From Candidatus Saccharimonadota bacterium (GTDB taxonomy: Bacteria; Patescibacteriota; Saccharimonadia; Saccharimonadales; Saccharimonadaceae): a stretch of DNA of 15,853 bases. The stretch spans positions 1 through 15,853 of the forward strand of contig JAFWNO010000059.1 of assembly GCA_017510305.1 (NCBI GenBank). The letters are read 5' to 3'. A model generated the notes under the pieces. It did not search any database and had not been told where the DNA came from. It was given only the letters and a program-made list of their open reading frames with translations. Positions 1 through 8,454 of the stretch are shown here, piece by piece. Made by a program: the position numbers and the translations under genes. The number at the start of each line of letters is the position of its first letter. Within the stretch, counting starts at the first letter, position 1.

Positions 1-92
1 ATAATCGTGATGCGGATAAATTCCACATTGCGCCAGAGTACGGCGAGCAGGGCGAAGGTCCAGGCGAACAGCCAGTCAAAAGGGTAGAACAC

Positions 93-1136
93 ATGCCCAC
101 CACCGATGGATTCAAAAAGCCTGTCAGTATCTCTATTACCGAGGCTAAAGCCGAAGAAAAAATCACCGAAAAGCCTTCCGAAAAATCTCCCTTCAACCAC
201 GGCGAAGATGACGTAATGCAATACTTCACCACCGAGAAGAAAGAAGAGGTGTCCGAAGAGATGTCCGCTAGCGATTCGCATCTTTCTTTTGCGGGGTATC
301 CCGGAGGTCACGACCGAGGAATAGCGGCCGTTCGCCCCTTGGGACGCGAGAGCGAAGCGACGCCCCGTAACGACGGGCGCGAGGAACGCGACCCCGCGAA
401 AGAAATGATGCGGAGTGCTAGCGTGGAATCCTCGGCGGGCTGGGCGACCGATGCCCGAAGCGGCATATCCGAGCATCATCCCGAGCATAACGGGTTGAGT
501 GGGCAAGCGACTGGCATTTCGCAGAATGTCGAGGCTCCGCATCATAAGAAAAAGACCAACCTCATTTCCACCATCGCCATCGTCCTCATCACGGTATTAG
601 TCACTGCCGTCGTCGTCTTTGCCATTCTTCTATTCACTCAGGGCCACTCCAAAGATAATAATATCACTAATAATACTAATGGTACTTCAAAGGTAGAAAC
701 CAGCTCCATCACCTGCACCAAGTCAGACGGTACAGATGAAGAAAAGAAGGCCGCTGGTGATGCTACCTCTATCAATACTACCGTCATCGCTAACTATACC
801 GGTAAAGATCTCGACGATTATTCCGTAATGAAGCGTTACACCTATAATGATGCATCTGCTGCCAATGCCGGCCTCAATAAGATAAAGAGTGCCTATACTG
901 ATAAATACGTAGAACTTCTCACCATCAATCAAGATCCATTTTCCAGTACCTACGCCCAGAAGGAAAAGGAGGTCACAGAGAGCCACTTTGCGTCGGCTAG
1001 CGATATTACCTCCGAAAACATTACTTTGATAAATATCCCTAAAGTTGATGACAACGGTACCGTTCCGGATATCGATACCGTAGAAAGCACACTAAAAAAT
1101 AGTGGCTACACCTGCAAAGTAAAATCCGCTGACTAA
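93..1136 (+). CDS. Single-pass membrane protein with disordered N-terminus, unknown function
   Basis: I do not recognise the family. From ATG 93 the product is 347 residues: an acidic, low-complexity N-terminal part (1-150), a basic KKK stop, one strongly hydrophobic segment (about 157-182), then a Ser/Thr/Asn-rich domain (about 185-347) with two cysteines (208 and 341) that could form a disulfide outside the membrane. The positive residues before the helix suggest the N-terminus is cytoplasmic. The frame stays open to the left edge, so the true start may lie outside the window; ATG 93 has only a weak AGGG about 9 bases upstream. Another frame ends with TAG at 85-87, so an upstream gene ending there and a start at 93 is also possible. 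Residues about 58-110 are encoded by a GC-rich palindromic insertion with codons (GGG, CGA, GCG, CCG) uncommon in the neighbouring genes. The C-terminal part is the most secure. Confidence 0.7.
   Translation: MPTTDGFKKPVSISITEAKAEEKITEKPSEKSPFNHGEDDVMQYFTTEKKEEVSEEMSASDSHLSFAGYPGGHDRGIAAVRPLGRESEATPRNDGREERDPAKEMMRSASVESSAGWATDARSGISEHHPEHNGLSGQATGISQNVEAPHHKKKTNLISTIAIVLITVLVTAVVVFAILLFTQGHSKDNNITNNTNGTSKVETSSITCTKSDGTDEEKKAAGDATSINTTVIANYTGKDLDDYSVMKRYTYNDASAANAGLNKIKSAYTDKYVELLTINQDPFSSTYAQKEKEVTESHFASASDITSENITLINIPKVDDNGTVPDIDTVESTLKNSGYTCKVKSAD
266..423. repeat. GC-rich palindromic element inserted in frame in the membrane protein gene
   Basis: Terminal arms are inverted: CGCTAGC at 266-272 pairs with GCTAGCG at 417-423, the stretch 276-290 largely pairs with 398-413, and GCGGGGT at 291-297 pairs with ACCCCGC at 391-397. 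The interior is GC-rich and contains AGCGAAGCGA (351-360) and a smaller hairpin around 361-379. The host frame reads through without a stop. Following sequence to about 520 is also GC-rich and includes a motif at 472-496 resembling degenerate CATCCCGAG-type repeats. The call of a mobile or repeat origin is inference; the inverted arms are seen directly. Confidence 0.55.
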
Positions 1137-1174
1137 GTACAAAAACAAACACGCAAAATTTTTATCACATTTGG

Positions 1175-1208
1175 AAAAGCACCTCCGCCTTGCCATGGGG
1201 GTGTTTTT
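1175..1208 (+). terminator. Intrinsic terminator after the membrane protein gene
   Basis: AAAAGCACCTCC (1175-1186) pairs with GGGGGTGTTTTT (1197-1208) with about two non-Watson-Crick positions, leaving a 10-base loop and a run of five T at the end. It lies 39 bases after the TAA of the upstream gene. The metG -35 box (1190-1195) lies in the loop region and the -10 starts five bases after the T run, so terminator and promoter overlap. Confidence 0.7.
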
Positions 1209-1218
1209 CTTGTATAAT
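1190..1218 (+). promoter_or_regulatory. metG promoter giving a leaderless mRNA
   Basis: TTGCCA (1190-1195), a 17-base spacer and a perfect TATAAT (1213-1218). A start site seven bases after the -10 would fall at 1225, the A of the metG ATG. No Shine-Dalgarno precedes that ATG, in keeping with leaderless translation. Confidence 0.75.
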
Positions 1219-1224
1219 AGACAC

Positions 1225-2637
1225 ATGAATAATATCTATGTTACCACTGCTATCCCTTACGTTAATGGCAAGCCACACCTTGGCCACGCTTGCGATTATC
1301 TTTTAGCAGATATCTACGCTCGCTATCAAAATGGGAAGGGTAAAAGTGTCCGCTTTCAGGCCGGTACAGACGAGCATGGTAACAAGATTTATAAAAAAGC
1401 CAAAGAATTAGATATTCCTGTTTCTAAATACGTCGATGAAAATTCCAAGAATTTCCAAGATTTCATCCATAAACTTGGCGTAGAATACACCGATTTTATC
1501 CGCACCACCGATGAATCTCACGAGCAGTCCGTCCAAAAAATCTGGGAAAAATTAAAAGACCACATCTATTCCGCAGATTACGAAGGTTGGTACTGCGAAG
1601 GTTGTGAGAGTTTTGTCACCGATAAAGAATATGCAGAAAATAACGGCATTTGTCCAGACCATCAGACAAAATACCAAAGGTTATCCGAGAGTAATTACTA
1701 CCTCCGTATCTCCGATTTTAAAGACCAGATTAAAGAGGCTATCGAAAGTGGCAAAATGCTCGTCTTGCCAGAGTTTAGAAAAAAGGAAATCTTAAAATTA
1801 CTAGCCGATAGTCCCGATGTCTCTATTTCTCGCCCCACCAGCCAGCTTACTTGGGGTGTGCCAGTTCCGGGCGACGATGGTCAAGTCATGTACGTTTGGG
1901 TTGATGCTCTTTCAAACTACATTACCGTCCTCGGCTATCCAGAGCAAGACATCTCAGATTTCTGGCCCGCCAATGTCCAGATTGTTGGCAAAGACATCCT
2001 GCGTTTTCACGCTATCATCTGGCCAGCCATGCTCCTCGGCCTCGGCCTGCCCCTGCCAAAGGTTATTTTAAGCCATGGCTTTATCCTAGCAAACGGCCAA
2101 AAGATGAGTAAATCCATCGGCAATGTCGTCGACCCTATCGAGGTACTAGAGCGTCACGGCCTCGACGCTTTCCGATATTTCTTTACTCGCCACATCGACA
2201 CTTTCGCCGATAGTGATTTCACCTGGGAAAAATATGACGCCGCCTACGAAAATGAGCTCGCCAACGACCTTGGTAATCTCGTCCAGCGCCTCGCCACGCT
2301 CTGCGGCAAAAATGATGTTTCTGCCCCAGATTTCTCCGCCGCCCCAGATGCCGAATATACGGATTACATGGATAACTTTGAATTCACCAGAGCCATCGAA
2401 TACGCTTGGGGTAAAGTTCAAGATATTAATCGTCGCATTGACGACACCAAGCCTTGGGCGCTCGTCAAAGAAGATAAAGATGCCGGCAGGGAACTTCTTG
2501 CTTCGCTGGTTTCTGATTTGCTCTCTGCTAATGAATTGTTAAAGCCTTTTCTTCCAGACGTCACCGCCAAAATTTCCGATATTTTCACCGCCAAGACTAT
2601 CACTCCTCCAGAAACACCACTATTTCCGAAGAATTAG
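1225..2637 (+). CDS. metG: Methionyl-tRNA synthetase
   Basis: Class I aminoacyl-tRNA synthetase that charges tRNA-Met with methionine in the cytoplasm. The protein has 470 residues from ATG 1225. The Rossmann catalytic core carries the HIGH-type signature HLGH (18-21) and KMSKS (293-297). A small zinc knuckle is visible between them: C124, C127, C143 and H146. The C-terminal part is the helical anticodon-binding domain and ends near the usual LFP motif; there is no C-terminal tRNA-binding (EMAP-like) extension, so this is the short form. The longer reading from TTG 1171 is rejected because it would pass through the terminator and the -10 box. The TAG stop (2635-2637) lies inside the CIRCE operator of clpC. 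Confidence 0.97.
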   Translation: MNNIYVTTAIPYVNGKPHLGHACDYLLADIYARYQNGKGKSVRFQAGTDEHGNKIYKKAKELDIPVSKYVDENSKNFQDFIHKLGVEYTDFIRTTDESHEQSVQKIWEKLKDHIYSADYEGWYCEGCESFVTDKEYAENNGICPDHQTKYQRLSESNYYLRISDFKDQIKEAIESGKMLVLPEFRKKEILKLLADSPDVSISRPTSQLTWGVPVPGDDGQVMYVWVDALSNYITVLGYPEQDISDFWPANVQIVGKDILRFHAIIWPAMLLGLGLPLPKVILSHGFILANGQKMSKSIGNVVDPIEVLERHGLDAFRYFFTRHIDTFADSDFTWEKYDAAYENELANDLGNLVQRLATLCGKNDVSAPDFSAAPDAEYTDYMDNFEFTRAIEYAWGKVQDINRRIDDTKPWALVKEDKDAGRELLASLVSDLLSANELLKPFLPDVTAKISDIFTAKTITPPETPLFPKN

Positions 2638-2660
2638 CACTCCAGTATTGCAAGTGCTAA
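2634..2660. promoter_or_regulatory. CIRCE operator (HrcA binding site) upstream of clpC
   Basis: TTAGCACTC (2634-2642), nine bases, AAGTGCTAA (2652-2660). This matches the known CIRCE consensus TTAGCACTC-N9-GAGTGCTAA with a single difference in the right half. It overlaps the -35 box of the clpC promoter and the last two bases of the metG stop codon plus one before. Established knowledge: HrcA represses heat-shock genes from this site. No hrcA gene is in the window. Confidence 0.93.
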
Positions 2661-2676
2661 TTTTCTGTGATATAAT
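2648..2676 (+). promoter_or_regulatory. clpC operon promoter
   Basis: TTGCAA (2648-2653), 17-base spacer, TATAAT (2671-2676). The -35 lies inside the CIRCE operator, so bound HrcA would block RNA polymerase. The ATG at 2686 is ten bases past the -10, giving a leader of only about two or three bases and no room for a Shine-Dalgarno. Confidence 0.85.
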
Positions 2677-2685
2677 AGGGGTAGT

Positions 2686-5166
2686 ATGAACGATGAATTC
2701 ACCGAAATAATGAACAAATTATCAGAGAATGCTCGTTTTGCCATCCAAAAAGCCGATTATTATGCTAAGCGTTATAATAATGGCTACATGAGCACCGAGC
2801 ATTTATTATTAGGCATTTTAGCGATGGATACTTCATCTGGCGCGAAATTCTTAAAAGACGAGGGTGTGGCCCTAGAGGATGTTGAAAAAGCCATCAATGC
2901 CGTAGCGGTAGAAGTCGCCGGCGGCAATATGGCCATGATGTCCCTCTCTGAGGCTACCGTGCTAACTTTGAGGATGGCCGCCAATTACGCCAAAGAGCAG
3001 GGTATTCAAATAGTCGGTACAGAGCATATTCTCTATGCTCTCATCAAGCAGCCCAATTCTCGCGCCGCCTTGATTCTCGTCGGCCTAAACGTGGACTTGT
3101 CTGTATTATCCAAAGCAATTGAAACTTACATCGAAAAGCAGGCTGAGGATGCCAAATTAGACAAAGAAAAGGCCAAATACACCAACAAAAAGAAGTTAAA
3201 ATGGCTTTCTCGCTATGGCACAGATTTAACGGATCTCGCTCGTCAAGGTAAACTCGATACCGTCATCGGCCGCGACCAAGAAATTGAGCGCACCATCACG
3301 GTATTATGCCGCCGCACCAAGTCCAATCCTGTCTTAATCGGCGAGGCCGGCGTTGGCAAGACTGCTATTGTCGAGGGTCTGGCTACCCGTATCATCAATA
3401 ACGACGTTCCAGGCAACCTCATCGGCAAGCAAATATATCAGATAGATTTATCATCTCTCGTTGCGGGCACGAAGTTCCGCGGGGATTTTGAGGAGCGCAT
3501 CAAAGGCGTCATCGACGAAGCCACCGATGACGACAATATTATCCTCTTTATCGATGAATTGCATCTTCTCATGGGCGCCGGCTCTGGCGAGGGCACTATG
3601 GACGCAGCAAATATTTTAAAGCCAGCGCTTGCTCGTGGCAAGATTCACGTCATTGGTGCCACTACCTTAGATGAATATCGCAAATCCGTCGAAAAAGACA
3701 AGGCCCTCTCGCGTAGATTCCAGACAGTCATGGTGGAGGAGCCTTCCCCCGCAGTCACTTTGCGTATCTTGAAGGGTGTAAAGTCTCACTATGAAAAGCA
3801 TCACGGAGTGGCCATCCCCGATGACATCCTCGAAACAGCCATCAATATGTCCGCTCGCTATATTAACGATCGCTTCATGCCCGACAAAGTCATCGACGTC
3901 ATCGACGAAGCCAGTGCCATCGCCAAAGTTTCCGCCGACAAAAAGGGCGGCGGCAAATACAAGAAATTAAAGATAGAACGCTCTGATTTACAGGAAAAAT
4001 TAGAGGCTTCCGCCGAGGAGCATGATTTTGAAAAAGCCGCTCTCTACAAGCAGCGCATTGCTCAGACCGATGAAGAAATCAAGAATTTAGAAAAGGCCGG
4101 CGTCAGCGACAAGGAAACTCCCACCTTAACAGAGGAAAACCTTGCCACAGCCATTTCCCTAAAGACTGGCATTCCTGTGTCGAAAGTCCACGGCTCAGAA
4201 ATGTCCATGCTTATCGGCCTAGAGGATCATCTTAAAAAATCCGTCATCGGCCAAGACGAGGCAGTAGAGCAGGTATCAAAGGCCATCCGCCGTGGCCGCA
4301 GCGGCATCAGTAGTGTCAAGCGCCCTATTGGTTCCTTCCTCTTTATGGGGCCAACTGGTGTCGGCAAGACAGAACTTGCGCGTGTTATCGCCAGGGAAGT
4401 TTTTGGCGGTGATAATGCTTTGATTAAAATTGACATGTCCGAATTTGGCGAAAAGCACAATGTTTCTCGCCTAGTTGGCGCTCCCGCTGGCTATGTCGGC
4501 TATGATGATGGCGGCAAGCTCACCGAAGCTGTCCGTCGCCACCCATACTCCGTAGTACTCTTTGACGAAATCGAAAAGGCCCATCCAGACGTCTTTAATA
4601 TGCTTCTTCAAATCTTAGAAGACGGCATTTTAACAGATGGCCAAGGCAACAAAATCAAATTCAACAACACTGTTGTAATTCTTACATCAAACCTTGGCGC
4701 TTCAGAGATGTACGACGATATGGAAATGGGCTTTGCTGCCCGCACCAAGAAGGATGAAAAAGACCTAGAAAGGGAATACGAATATAGCAAGGCCGCCGCG
4801 ATGAAGGAATTAAAGAAGTCAATGCGCCCAGAGTTAATCAATAGGCTAGATAATATCCTCGTCTTCCATGCTCTTACTAAAAAGCAAGTCGAGCATATCT
4901 TTGACAATCTCCTTGCCGATTTAAAGAAACGCCTTGCCACCAAATCCATCGGCCTCAAAATCACCGATAACGTCAAGTCTTACTTAATCGACCAAGGCTA
5001 CGATCCTAAAAACGGCGCTCGCCCACTTCGCCGCGCCATCGAGGATAACCTTGAATCATTACTATCTGAAGCAATTATTGCCGAGAAAATCAAGCCAGGC
5101 GAAATTGCCTTAGTCGATTTGAAAAATGGCAAATTAACCTATAAAATTGAAAAGAAGGAGAAATAA
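2686..5166 (+). CDS. clpC: ATP-dependent Clp protease ATP-binding subunit ClpC
   Basis: AAA+ unfoldase that threads proteins into ClpP. The 826 residues show the Clp N-terminal repeat domain (about 1-150), AAA module 1 with Walker A GEAGVGKT (219-226) and Walker B ending FIDE, a UVR-like coiled segment ([10 protein letters not shown], about 447-456), and AAA module 2 with Walker A GPTGVGKT (555-562), followed by the ClpB-type D2 small domain. MGF (681-683) sits where ClpC proteins carry the ClpP-docking [LIV]GF loop. Domain order and the UVR motif favour ClpC over ClpB or ClpA. Regulation is by CIRCE/HrcA, as seen upstream. The stop overlaps the next start (TAATG), so the following gene is probably translationally coupled; clpP lies one gene further on. 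Confidence 0.96.
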   Translation: MNDEFTEIMNKLSENARFAIQKADYYAKRYNNGYMSTEHLLLGILAMDTSSGAKFLKDEGVALEDVEKAINAVAVEVAGGNMAMMSLSEATVLTLRMAANYAKEQGIQIVGTEHILYALIKQPNSRAALILVGLNVDLSVLSKAIETYIEKQAEDAKLDKEKAKYTNKKKLKWLSRYGTDLTDLARQGKLDTVIGRDQEIERTITVLCRRTKSNPVLIGEAGVGKTAIVEGLATRIINNDVPGNLIGKQIYQIDLSSLVAGTKFRGDFEERIKGVIDEATDDDNIILFIDELHLLMGAGSGEGTMDAANILKPALARGKIHVIGATTLDEYRKSVEKDKALSRRFQTVMVEEPSPAVTLRILKGVKSHYEKHHGVAIPDDILETAINMSARYINDRFMPDKVIDVIDEASAIAKVSADKKGGGKYKKLKIERSDLQEKLEASAEEHDFEKAALYKQRIAQTDEEIKNLEKAGVSDKETPTLTEENLATAISLKTGIPVSKVHGSEMSMLIGLEDHLKKSVIGQDEAVEQVSKAIRRGRSGISSVKRPIGSFLFMGPTGVGKTELARVIAREVFGGDNALIKIDMSEFGEKHNVSRLVGAPAGYVGYDDGGKLTEAVRRHPYSVVLFDEIEKAHPDVFNMLLQILEDGILTDGQGNKIKFNNTVVILTSNLGASEMYDDMEMGFAARTKKDEKDLEREYEYSKAAAMKELKKSMRPELINRLDNILVFHALTKKQVEHIFDNLLADLKKRLATKSIGLKITDNVKSYLIDQGYDPKNGARPLRRAIEDNLESLLSEAIIAEKIKPGEIALVDLKNGKLTYKIEKKEK

Positions 5167-6173
5167 TGCCAAAAACCGCTGTTAAGGCAACCAAAGAGCC
5201 AAAGTTTCATATTCTAATTTTCGTAATACTTATACTCGCGATTATTGGCATTTCTACCATTTATCTAGCAAATTTCACTAGCCTAAACGACCGTATCTCT
5301 ACTCTTTTCTACTCTGCTCCGGCAGAAGTCACTGCCCTGGAGGATAAAATTGATTTTACCGAGCCAGCCACCTACACTTTTCGTGCTACTCGTCCTAGCT
5401 TAGAAAGCCGCGAGCAGTTTAATGAATCTTGTCGCTCGCACAATGCTGACATCTCTGTCCTCGGCTGCTATACTGGCGGGCGGATGTATATCTACGACAT
5501 TAAAACGCCAGAACTTTCTGGCATTATCGAGAGTACTGCCGCCCACGAATTCCTCCACGCCGCCTGGGATAGGTTGCCAGAGTCCGAGAAAAATACCGTT
5601 TCCACCTATCTAAATCAAGTTTATGCCGAGCATAAAGATGCTCTTTCTGAAGATTTAAGTAATTACGACGCCGCCGATCAATTAGACGAGCTTCACTCCC
5701 GTATCGGCACCCAAATTGCCGATTTGCCAGATTACCTAGAAAAATATTATGCCAATTACTTCAAAGACCAAGATAAAGTTGTTGGCTATTATAATAGTTA
5801 TATTAAGCCATTTAATGAGATTAAGTCCCAGATGGACTCCCTAAAGGAAGAGCTAGACACTCTTAAAGCTCAGATAGATGCCGATACGGAAAATTATTAT
5901 TCTCGCGCTCAAGCCCTTTCCACTGCCATCGACGAATTTAATTCTTGCGCTAATCAAGCCGGCTGTTTTGGCAGTAGCGCAGAGTTTAATAATCGTCGCG
6001 CGGAATTAGTATCCGAGCAGGATGAAGTTAGCGAATTATACAGCAAAATAAATGCCGCCGTAGAAACTTACAATCAGAAAGTGGAGGCATACAATAACAA
6101 TATTCTTCGCACCGAAGAATTGCAAAATGCCGTTAATTCCAACGCCAAAGTTAATAATCAAATCGATAGTTAA
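5166..6173 (+). CDS. Membrane-anchored putative zinc metallopeptidase (HExxH) with coiled-coil C-terminus
   Basis: 335 residues. A basic N-terminus is followed by one hydrophobic segment (about 15-37), so the rest is probably outside the membrane. HEFLH (127-131) is a canonical zincin motif; a conserved-looking DELHSR segment (E175, H177) about 45 residues later could supply the third zinc ligand. Residues about 215-330 are Glu/Lys/Gln-rich and likely coiled coil. Two cysteine pairs are visible (C86/C97 and one near residue 260). AAGGAG at 5155-5160 is five bases from the ATG, which overlaps the clpC stop by one base. Placement between clpC and clpP suggests a role in envelope protein quality control, but substrate and activity are unknown; a structural role without catalysis is possible. 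Confidence 0.75.
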   Translation: MPKTAVKATKEPKFHILIFVILILAIIGISTIYLANFTSLNDRISTLFYSAPAEVTALEDKIDFTEPATYTFRATRPSLESREQFNESCRSHNADISVLGCYTGGRMYIYDIKTPELSGIIESTAAHEFLHAAWDRLPESEKNTVSTYLNQVYAEHKDALSEDLSNYDAADQLDELHSRIGTQIADLPDYLEKYYANYFKDQDKVVGYYNSYIKPFNEIKSQMDSLKEELDTLKAQIDADTENYYSRAQALSTAIDEFNSCANQAGCFGSSAEFNNRRAELVSEQDEVSELYSKINAAVETYNQKVEAYNNNILRTEELQNAVNSNAKVNNQIDS

Positions 6174-6196
6174 TAAAAAGAAAGGATGATTAATAA

Positions 6197-6796
6197 ATGA
6201 GAAATGAAATCAATAAAAACTACCTAGTCCCCACCGTTGTCGAGGAGACCATCGAAGGCGAGCGCGCCTACGATATTTATTCTCGTCTCCTAAATGATCG
6301 CATTATCTTCCTTGGCGAAGATGTTAATGCTCACACGGCCAATCTTGTCGTGGCACAATTACTATTTCTCGCCCATGAAGACCCAAAGAAAGATATTAAA
6401 TTATACATCAATTCCCCAGGTGGCTCCGTCTACGACGGCCTAGCCATCATCGATACCATGGATTACATTGCGCCAGACGTTCAGACGATTGGTATTGGTC
6501 TGCAGGCCTCAATGGGCGCCATGCTCCTAGCCTGCGGCACTAAGGGCAAAAGATACTGTTTGCCAAATTCCCGCATCATGATTCACCAGCCATCTTCCGG
6601 CACCGAAGGCAAAATTACTGATCAAGAAATTATGCTCCGCGAAGGTGTCTTCCTAAAGAAGCGTCTTGCCGAGATTTTCGCCGAGCGCACCGGCAAAAAT
6701 CTCAAGCAAGTCGAAAAGGACATGGATCGCGACAATTGGATGTCTGCCGAAGAGGCAAAGGAATACGGTATCATTGATGAAATCGTCAAAGACTAA
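6197..6796 (+). CDS. clpP: ATP-dependent Clp protease proteolytic subunit
   Basis: Serine protease that forms the barrel served by ClpC. The 199 residues match normal ClpP length. The triad is visible: Ser105 in GLQASMGA, His130 in MIHQP and Asp179 in RDNWMSA, spaced as in the E. coli enzyme. The SPGG oxyanion-region motif is at 73-76. AAAGGA (6181 region) lies about ten bases before the ATG, 23 bases after the preceding gene. Its last 20 bases overlap the start of radA. Co-transcription with clpC would place the unfoldase and the protease under the same heat-shock control. Confidence 0.97.
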   Translation: MRNEINKNYLVPTVVEETIEGERAYDIYSRLLNDRIIFLGEDVNAHTANLVVAQLLFLAHEDPKKDIKLYINSPGGSVYDGLAIIDTMDYIAPDVQTIGIGLQASMGAMLLACGTKGKRYCLPNSRIMIHQPSSGTEGKITDQEIMLREGVFLKKRLAEIFAERTGKNLKQVEKDMDRDNWMSAEEAKEYGIIDEIVKD

Positions 6797-8129
6797 TTTT
6801 GTCTGCCAGCAATGTGGCACTTCGTATGCAAAATGGGTCGGCCAGTGTTCTAATTGTGGCAGCTGGAATAGTCTGGTCGAGCAAGCCCCCCAAGTCGAAG
6901 TCGAGAAAAAAACGGCTCTTGCCCGCGCTGAAGTTTCTGGCAAAAAATTAAACTATTCTAGTATTAAGTCTATCACTCCTTCCGATGCTAAAGAGCGCCT
7001 AAAGACGGAGTTTAAAGATTTAAATGAAGTGCTTGGCGGCGGGATTTTAATGGGCTCGGTCAATCTCTTAACCGGCCAGCCAGGCATCGGCAAGTCTACG
7101 ATTCTGATGCAGATTTGTAGTGAAGTCGCCAAGACGCGCCCCGTGCTCTATATTTCTGGCGAGGAATCTGCCGGCCAAGTAAAACTCCGTGCCGAGCGCC
7201 TTGGCGCCAGCTCCGATAATCTTAGTTTTGCCAGCTCCACCTCTGGTAATGATATCGCCAAAACTATCGAATCTGGCGAGTTCGACCTAGTCATCGTCGA
7301 TTCCATCCAGACTCTCGCTCTCGACGAAATCTCTTCCGCCCCAGGCACCGTTTCTCAGGTAACAAATTGTGGCAATCTTATCATCCGCGCCGCCAAAGCC
7401 ACCGATACTGCCGTAATTATCGTCGGCCACGTCACCAAAGAGGGCACGCTTGCTGGGCCGAAAGTTTTGGAGCATCTAGTGGATGTTGTTTTAAATTTTG
7501 AAGGAGATAGATATGGTGGATTTAAGACTGTCCGTGCCGTCAAGAATCGCTTTGGCTCGACATCCGAAGTTGCCATTTTCGAGATGAACGATAAAGGTCT
7601 AAAAGAGGTAGAGAACCCTTCCGCTACCCTTCTTGCCGAGCGCCAAAATACCGACGGCTCGATTATTTTGGCTACGTTAGAGGGTACTCGCCCAATTTTG
7701 GTAGAAATCCAAGCTCTCGCCACGCCGTCTAATTTTGGCTATCCCAAGCGCACCGCTTCCGGCTTTGATATTAATCGTCTAAATCTGTTGATTGCCGTTA
7801 TTCAGCGCCGCACCAAGTTAAACTTAGACGATAAAGACATTTTTATCAACGTCGTCGGTGGCATGAAATTAAACGATGCCGCCGCGGATTTGGCCGTCTG
7901 CCTCGCCATTGCTAGCGCCGTCGCTGGCCGCAAACTCGCCGAAGATTACGTCGTCTTTGGCGAAGTCGGCCTCGGTGGCGAAGTCCGCTCCGCCTTTCGC
8001 CCAGACCAGCGCATCGCCGAGGCCAAAAAGCTCGGCTTCAAGCACGCCATCGCCCCCGCTGGCATCAAGGACAAATTCGTCACACCCGTCCGCGATCTCC
8101 GCCAGACCCTCATCAAATACGTTAAGTAA
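6777..8129 (+). CDS. radA: DNA repair protein RadA (Sms)
   Basis: RecA-like ATPase that promotes branch migration in recombinational repair. 450 residues from ATG 6777. N-terminal zinc finger C10-x2-C13...C24-x2-C27, Walker [10 protein letters not shown] (100-108), Walker B LVIVDS (171-176), the RadA-specific KNRFG motif (256-260), and a C-terminal Lon-protease-like domain. The start is placed at 6777 because it directly precedes the zinc finger and gives the usual length; a longer frame from 6666 would lie entirely inside clpP. It overlaps clpP by 20 bases, so it is expected to be co-translated. No terminator hairpin is visible behind it. Confidence 0.96.
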   Translation: MKSSKTNFVCQQCGTSYAKWVGQCSNCGSWNSLVEQAPQVEVEKKTALARAEVSGKKLNYSSIKSITPSDAKERLKTEFKDLNEVLGGGILMGSVNLLTGQPGIGKSTILMQICSEVAKTRPVLYISGEESAGQVKLRAERLGASSDNLSFASSTSGNDIAKTIESGEFDLVIVDSIQTLALDEISSAPGTVSQVTNCGNLIIRAAKATDTAVIIVGHVTKEGTLAGPKVLEHLVDVVLNFEGDRYGGFKTVRAVKNRFGSTSEVAIFEMNDKGLKEVENPSATLLAERQNTDGSIILATLEGTRPILVEIQALATPSNFGYPKRTASGFDINRLNLLIAVIQRRTKLNLDDKDIFINVVGGMKLNDAAADLAVCLAIASAVAGRKLAEDYVVFGEVGLGGEVRSAFRPDQRIAEAKKLGFKHAIAPAGIKDKFVTPVRDLRQTLIKYVK

Positions 8130-8155
8130 GCCATAATTATTATACTTTTCAAGTC

Positions 8156-8184
8156 TTGCTCTAATTGGCAAATGTCTTTATAAT
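8156..8184 (+). promoter_or_regulatory. Promoter for the leader RNA of the surface protein gene
   Basis: TTGCTC (8156-8161), 17-base spacer, TATAAT (8179-8184). The expected start is near 8191, one base before the 5' strand of the long hairpin 8192-8364. Confidence 0.65.
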
Positions 8185-8190
8185 AGAAGT

Positions 8191-8364
8191 ATAGCGAAGA
8201 ATTTACCAATAATTAAAGGCGTCTGCTTTTAAAGTATTTGAAAATTTAATTTTGTAAGTTTCCAAGACCGGAAGCGTAATTCATTTGTCTATTATAATGG
8301 TGCCATGAACACCTTTTAATCAGTGGACAATTGAATTGGACGCTTATTGGCAGGTTCTTCGCTA
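8191..8364 (+). ncRNA. Putative structured RNA: long hairpin, separate sRNA or leader
   Basis: Bases 8192-8201 (TAGCGAAGAA) pair perfectly with 8355-8364. The helix continues through 8202-8212 with 8344-8354 (two G-U pairs, one A-C mismatch), and after a six-base bulge 8219-8224 pairs with 8338-8343. AATTTAAT (8243-8250) can pair with ATTGAATT (8330-8337), and a small hairpin lies around 8260-8274. Pairing of the 5' and 3' ends, a promoter placed exactly at the 5' strand, and length about 174 are reminiscent of 6S RNA, but I see no sequence match to a known family. It could instead be the 5' part of the mRNA leader, or a palindromic mobile remnant. This is the first part of the 325-base gap 8130-8454. 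Confidence 0.45.
8293..8298 (+). promoter_or_regulatory. Possible second -10 box in the surface protein leader
   Basis: A perfect TATAAT lies 157 bases before the start codon, but no convincing -35 is found at 16-18 bases. A transcript from here would begin near 8305 and would lose most of the switch strand 8296-8305. It may simply be part of the hairpin. Confidence 0.3.
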
Positions 8365-8371
8365 AGTTTCG

Positions 8372-8447
8372 TGGCACCATTTTAGTTGGCTCAAATACCT
8401 CCAAACTAAAATGGTGCCGGCGAGGCGAAAGGTAAAAGTAAGGAGGT
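8372..8447 (+). promoter_or_regulatory. Leader stem-loop with anti-Shine-Dalgarno loop, plus ribosome binding site
   Basis: GGCACCATTTTAGTT (8373-8387) and its exact complement (8404-8418) form a perfect 15-bp stem with a 16-base loop. The loop contains ACCTCC (8397-8402), complementary to GGAGGT (8442-8447) in the strong Shine-Dalgarno AGGAGGT (8441-8447), seven bases before ATG 8455. The left stem strand can pair alternatively with AATGGTGCCA at 8296-8305 (ten perfect pairs with 8372-8381). No T run follows the stem, so it is not an ordinary terminator. Translational control by loop-SD pairing is inferred. Confidence 0.6.
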
Positions 8448-8454
8448 CTTGCCA

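Noticed and set aside
1..281. A minus-strand frame open from an ATG at 281 to the left edge, rich in Phe, Leu and Trp, which could look like a membrane protein.
   Set aside because: It is antisense to the acidic Glu/Lys-rich N-terminal part of the plus-strand gene, which naturally gives Phe/Leu codons on the other strand. It would overlap that gene head to head with no room for promoters. The last 30 residues do look plausible, so the left flank should be checked.
1171..1224. An N-terminal extension of metG from TTG 1171.
   Set aside because: The segment is a terminator hairpin and promoter, and the conserved MetRS start fits ATG 1225.
8305..8319. A four-codon ORF (ATG to TAA) directly after the TATAAT at 8293-8298, fitting a leaderless leader peptide.
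   Set aside because: Far too short to judge, no regulatory codons, and it lies in the hairpin region where chance ATGs are expected.
8372..8420. The perfect stem-loop as an intrinsic terminator of radA or of the leader RNA.
   Set aside because: No T run follows the 3' strand; the next bases are GC-rich.
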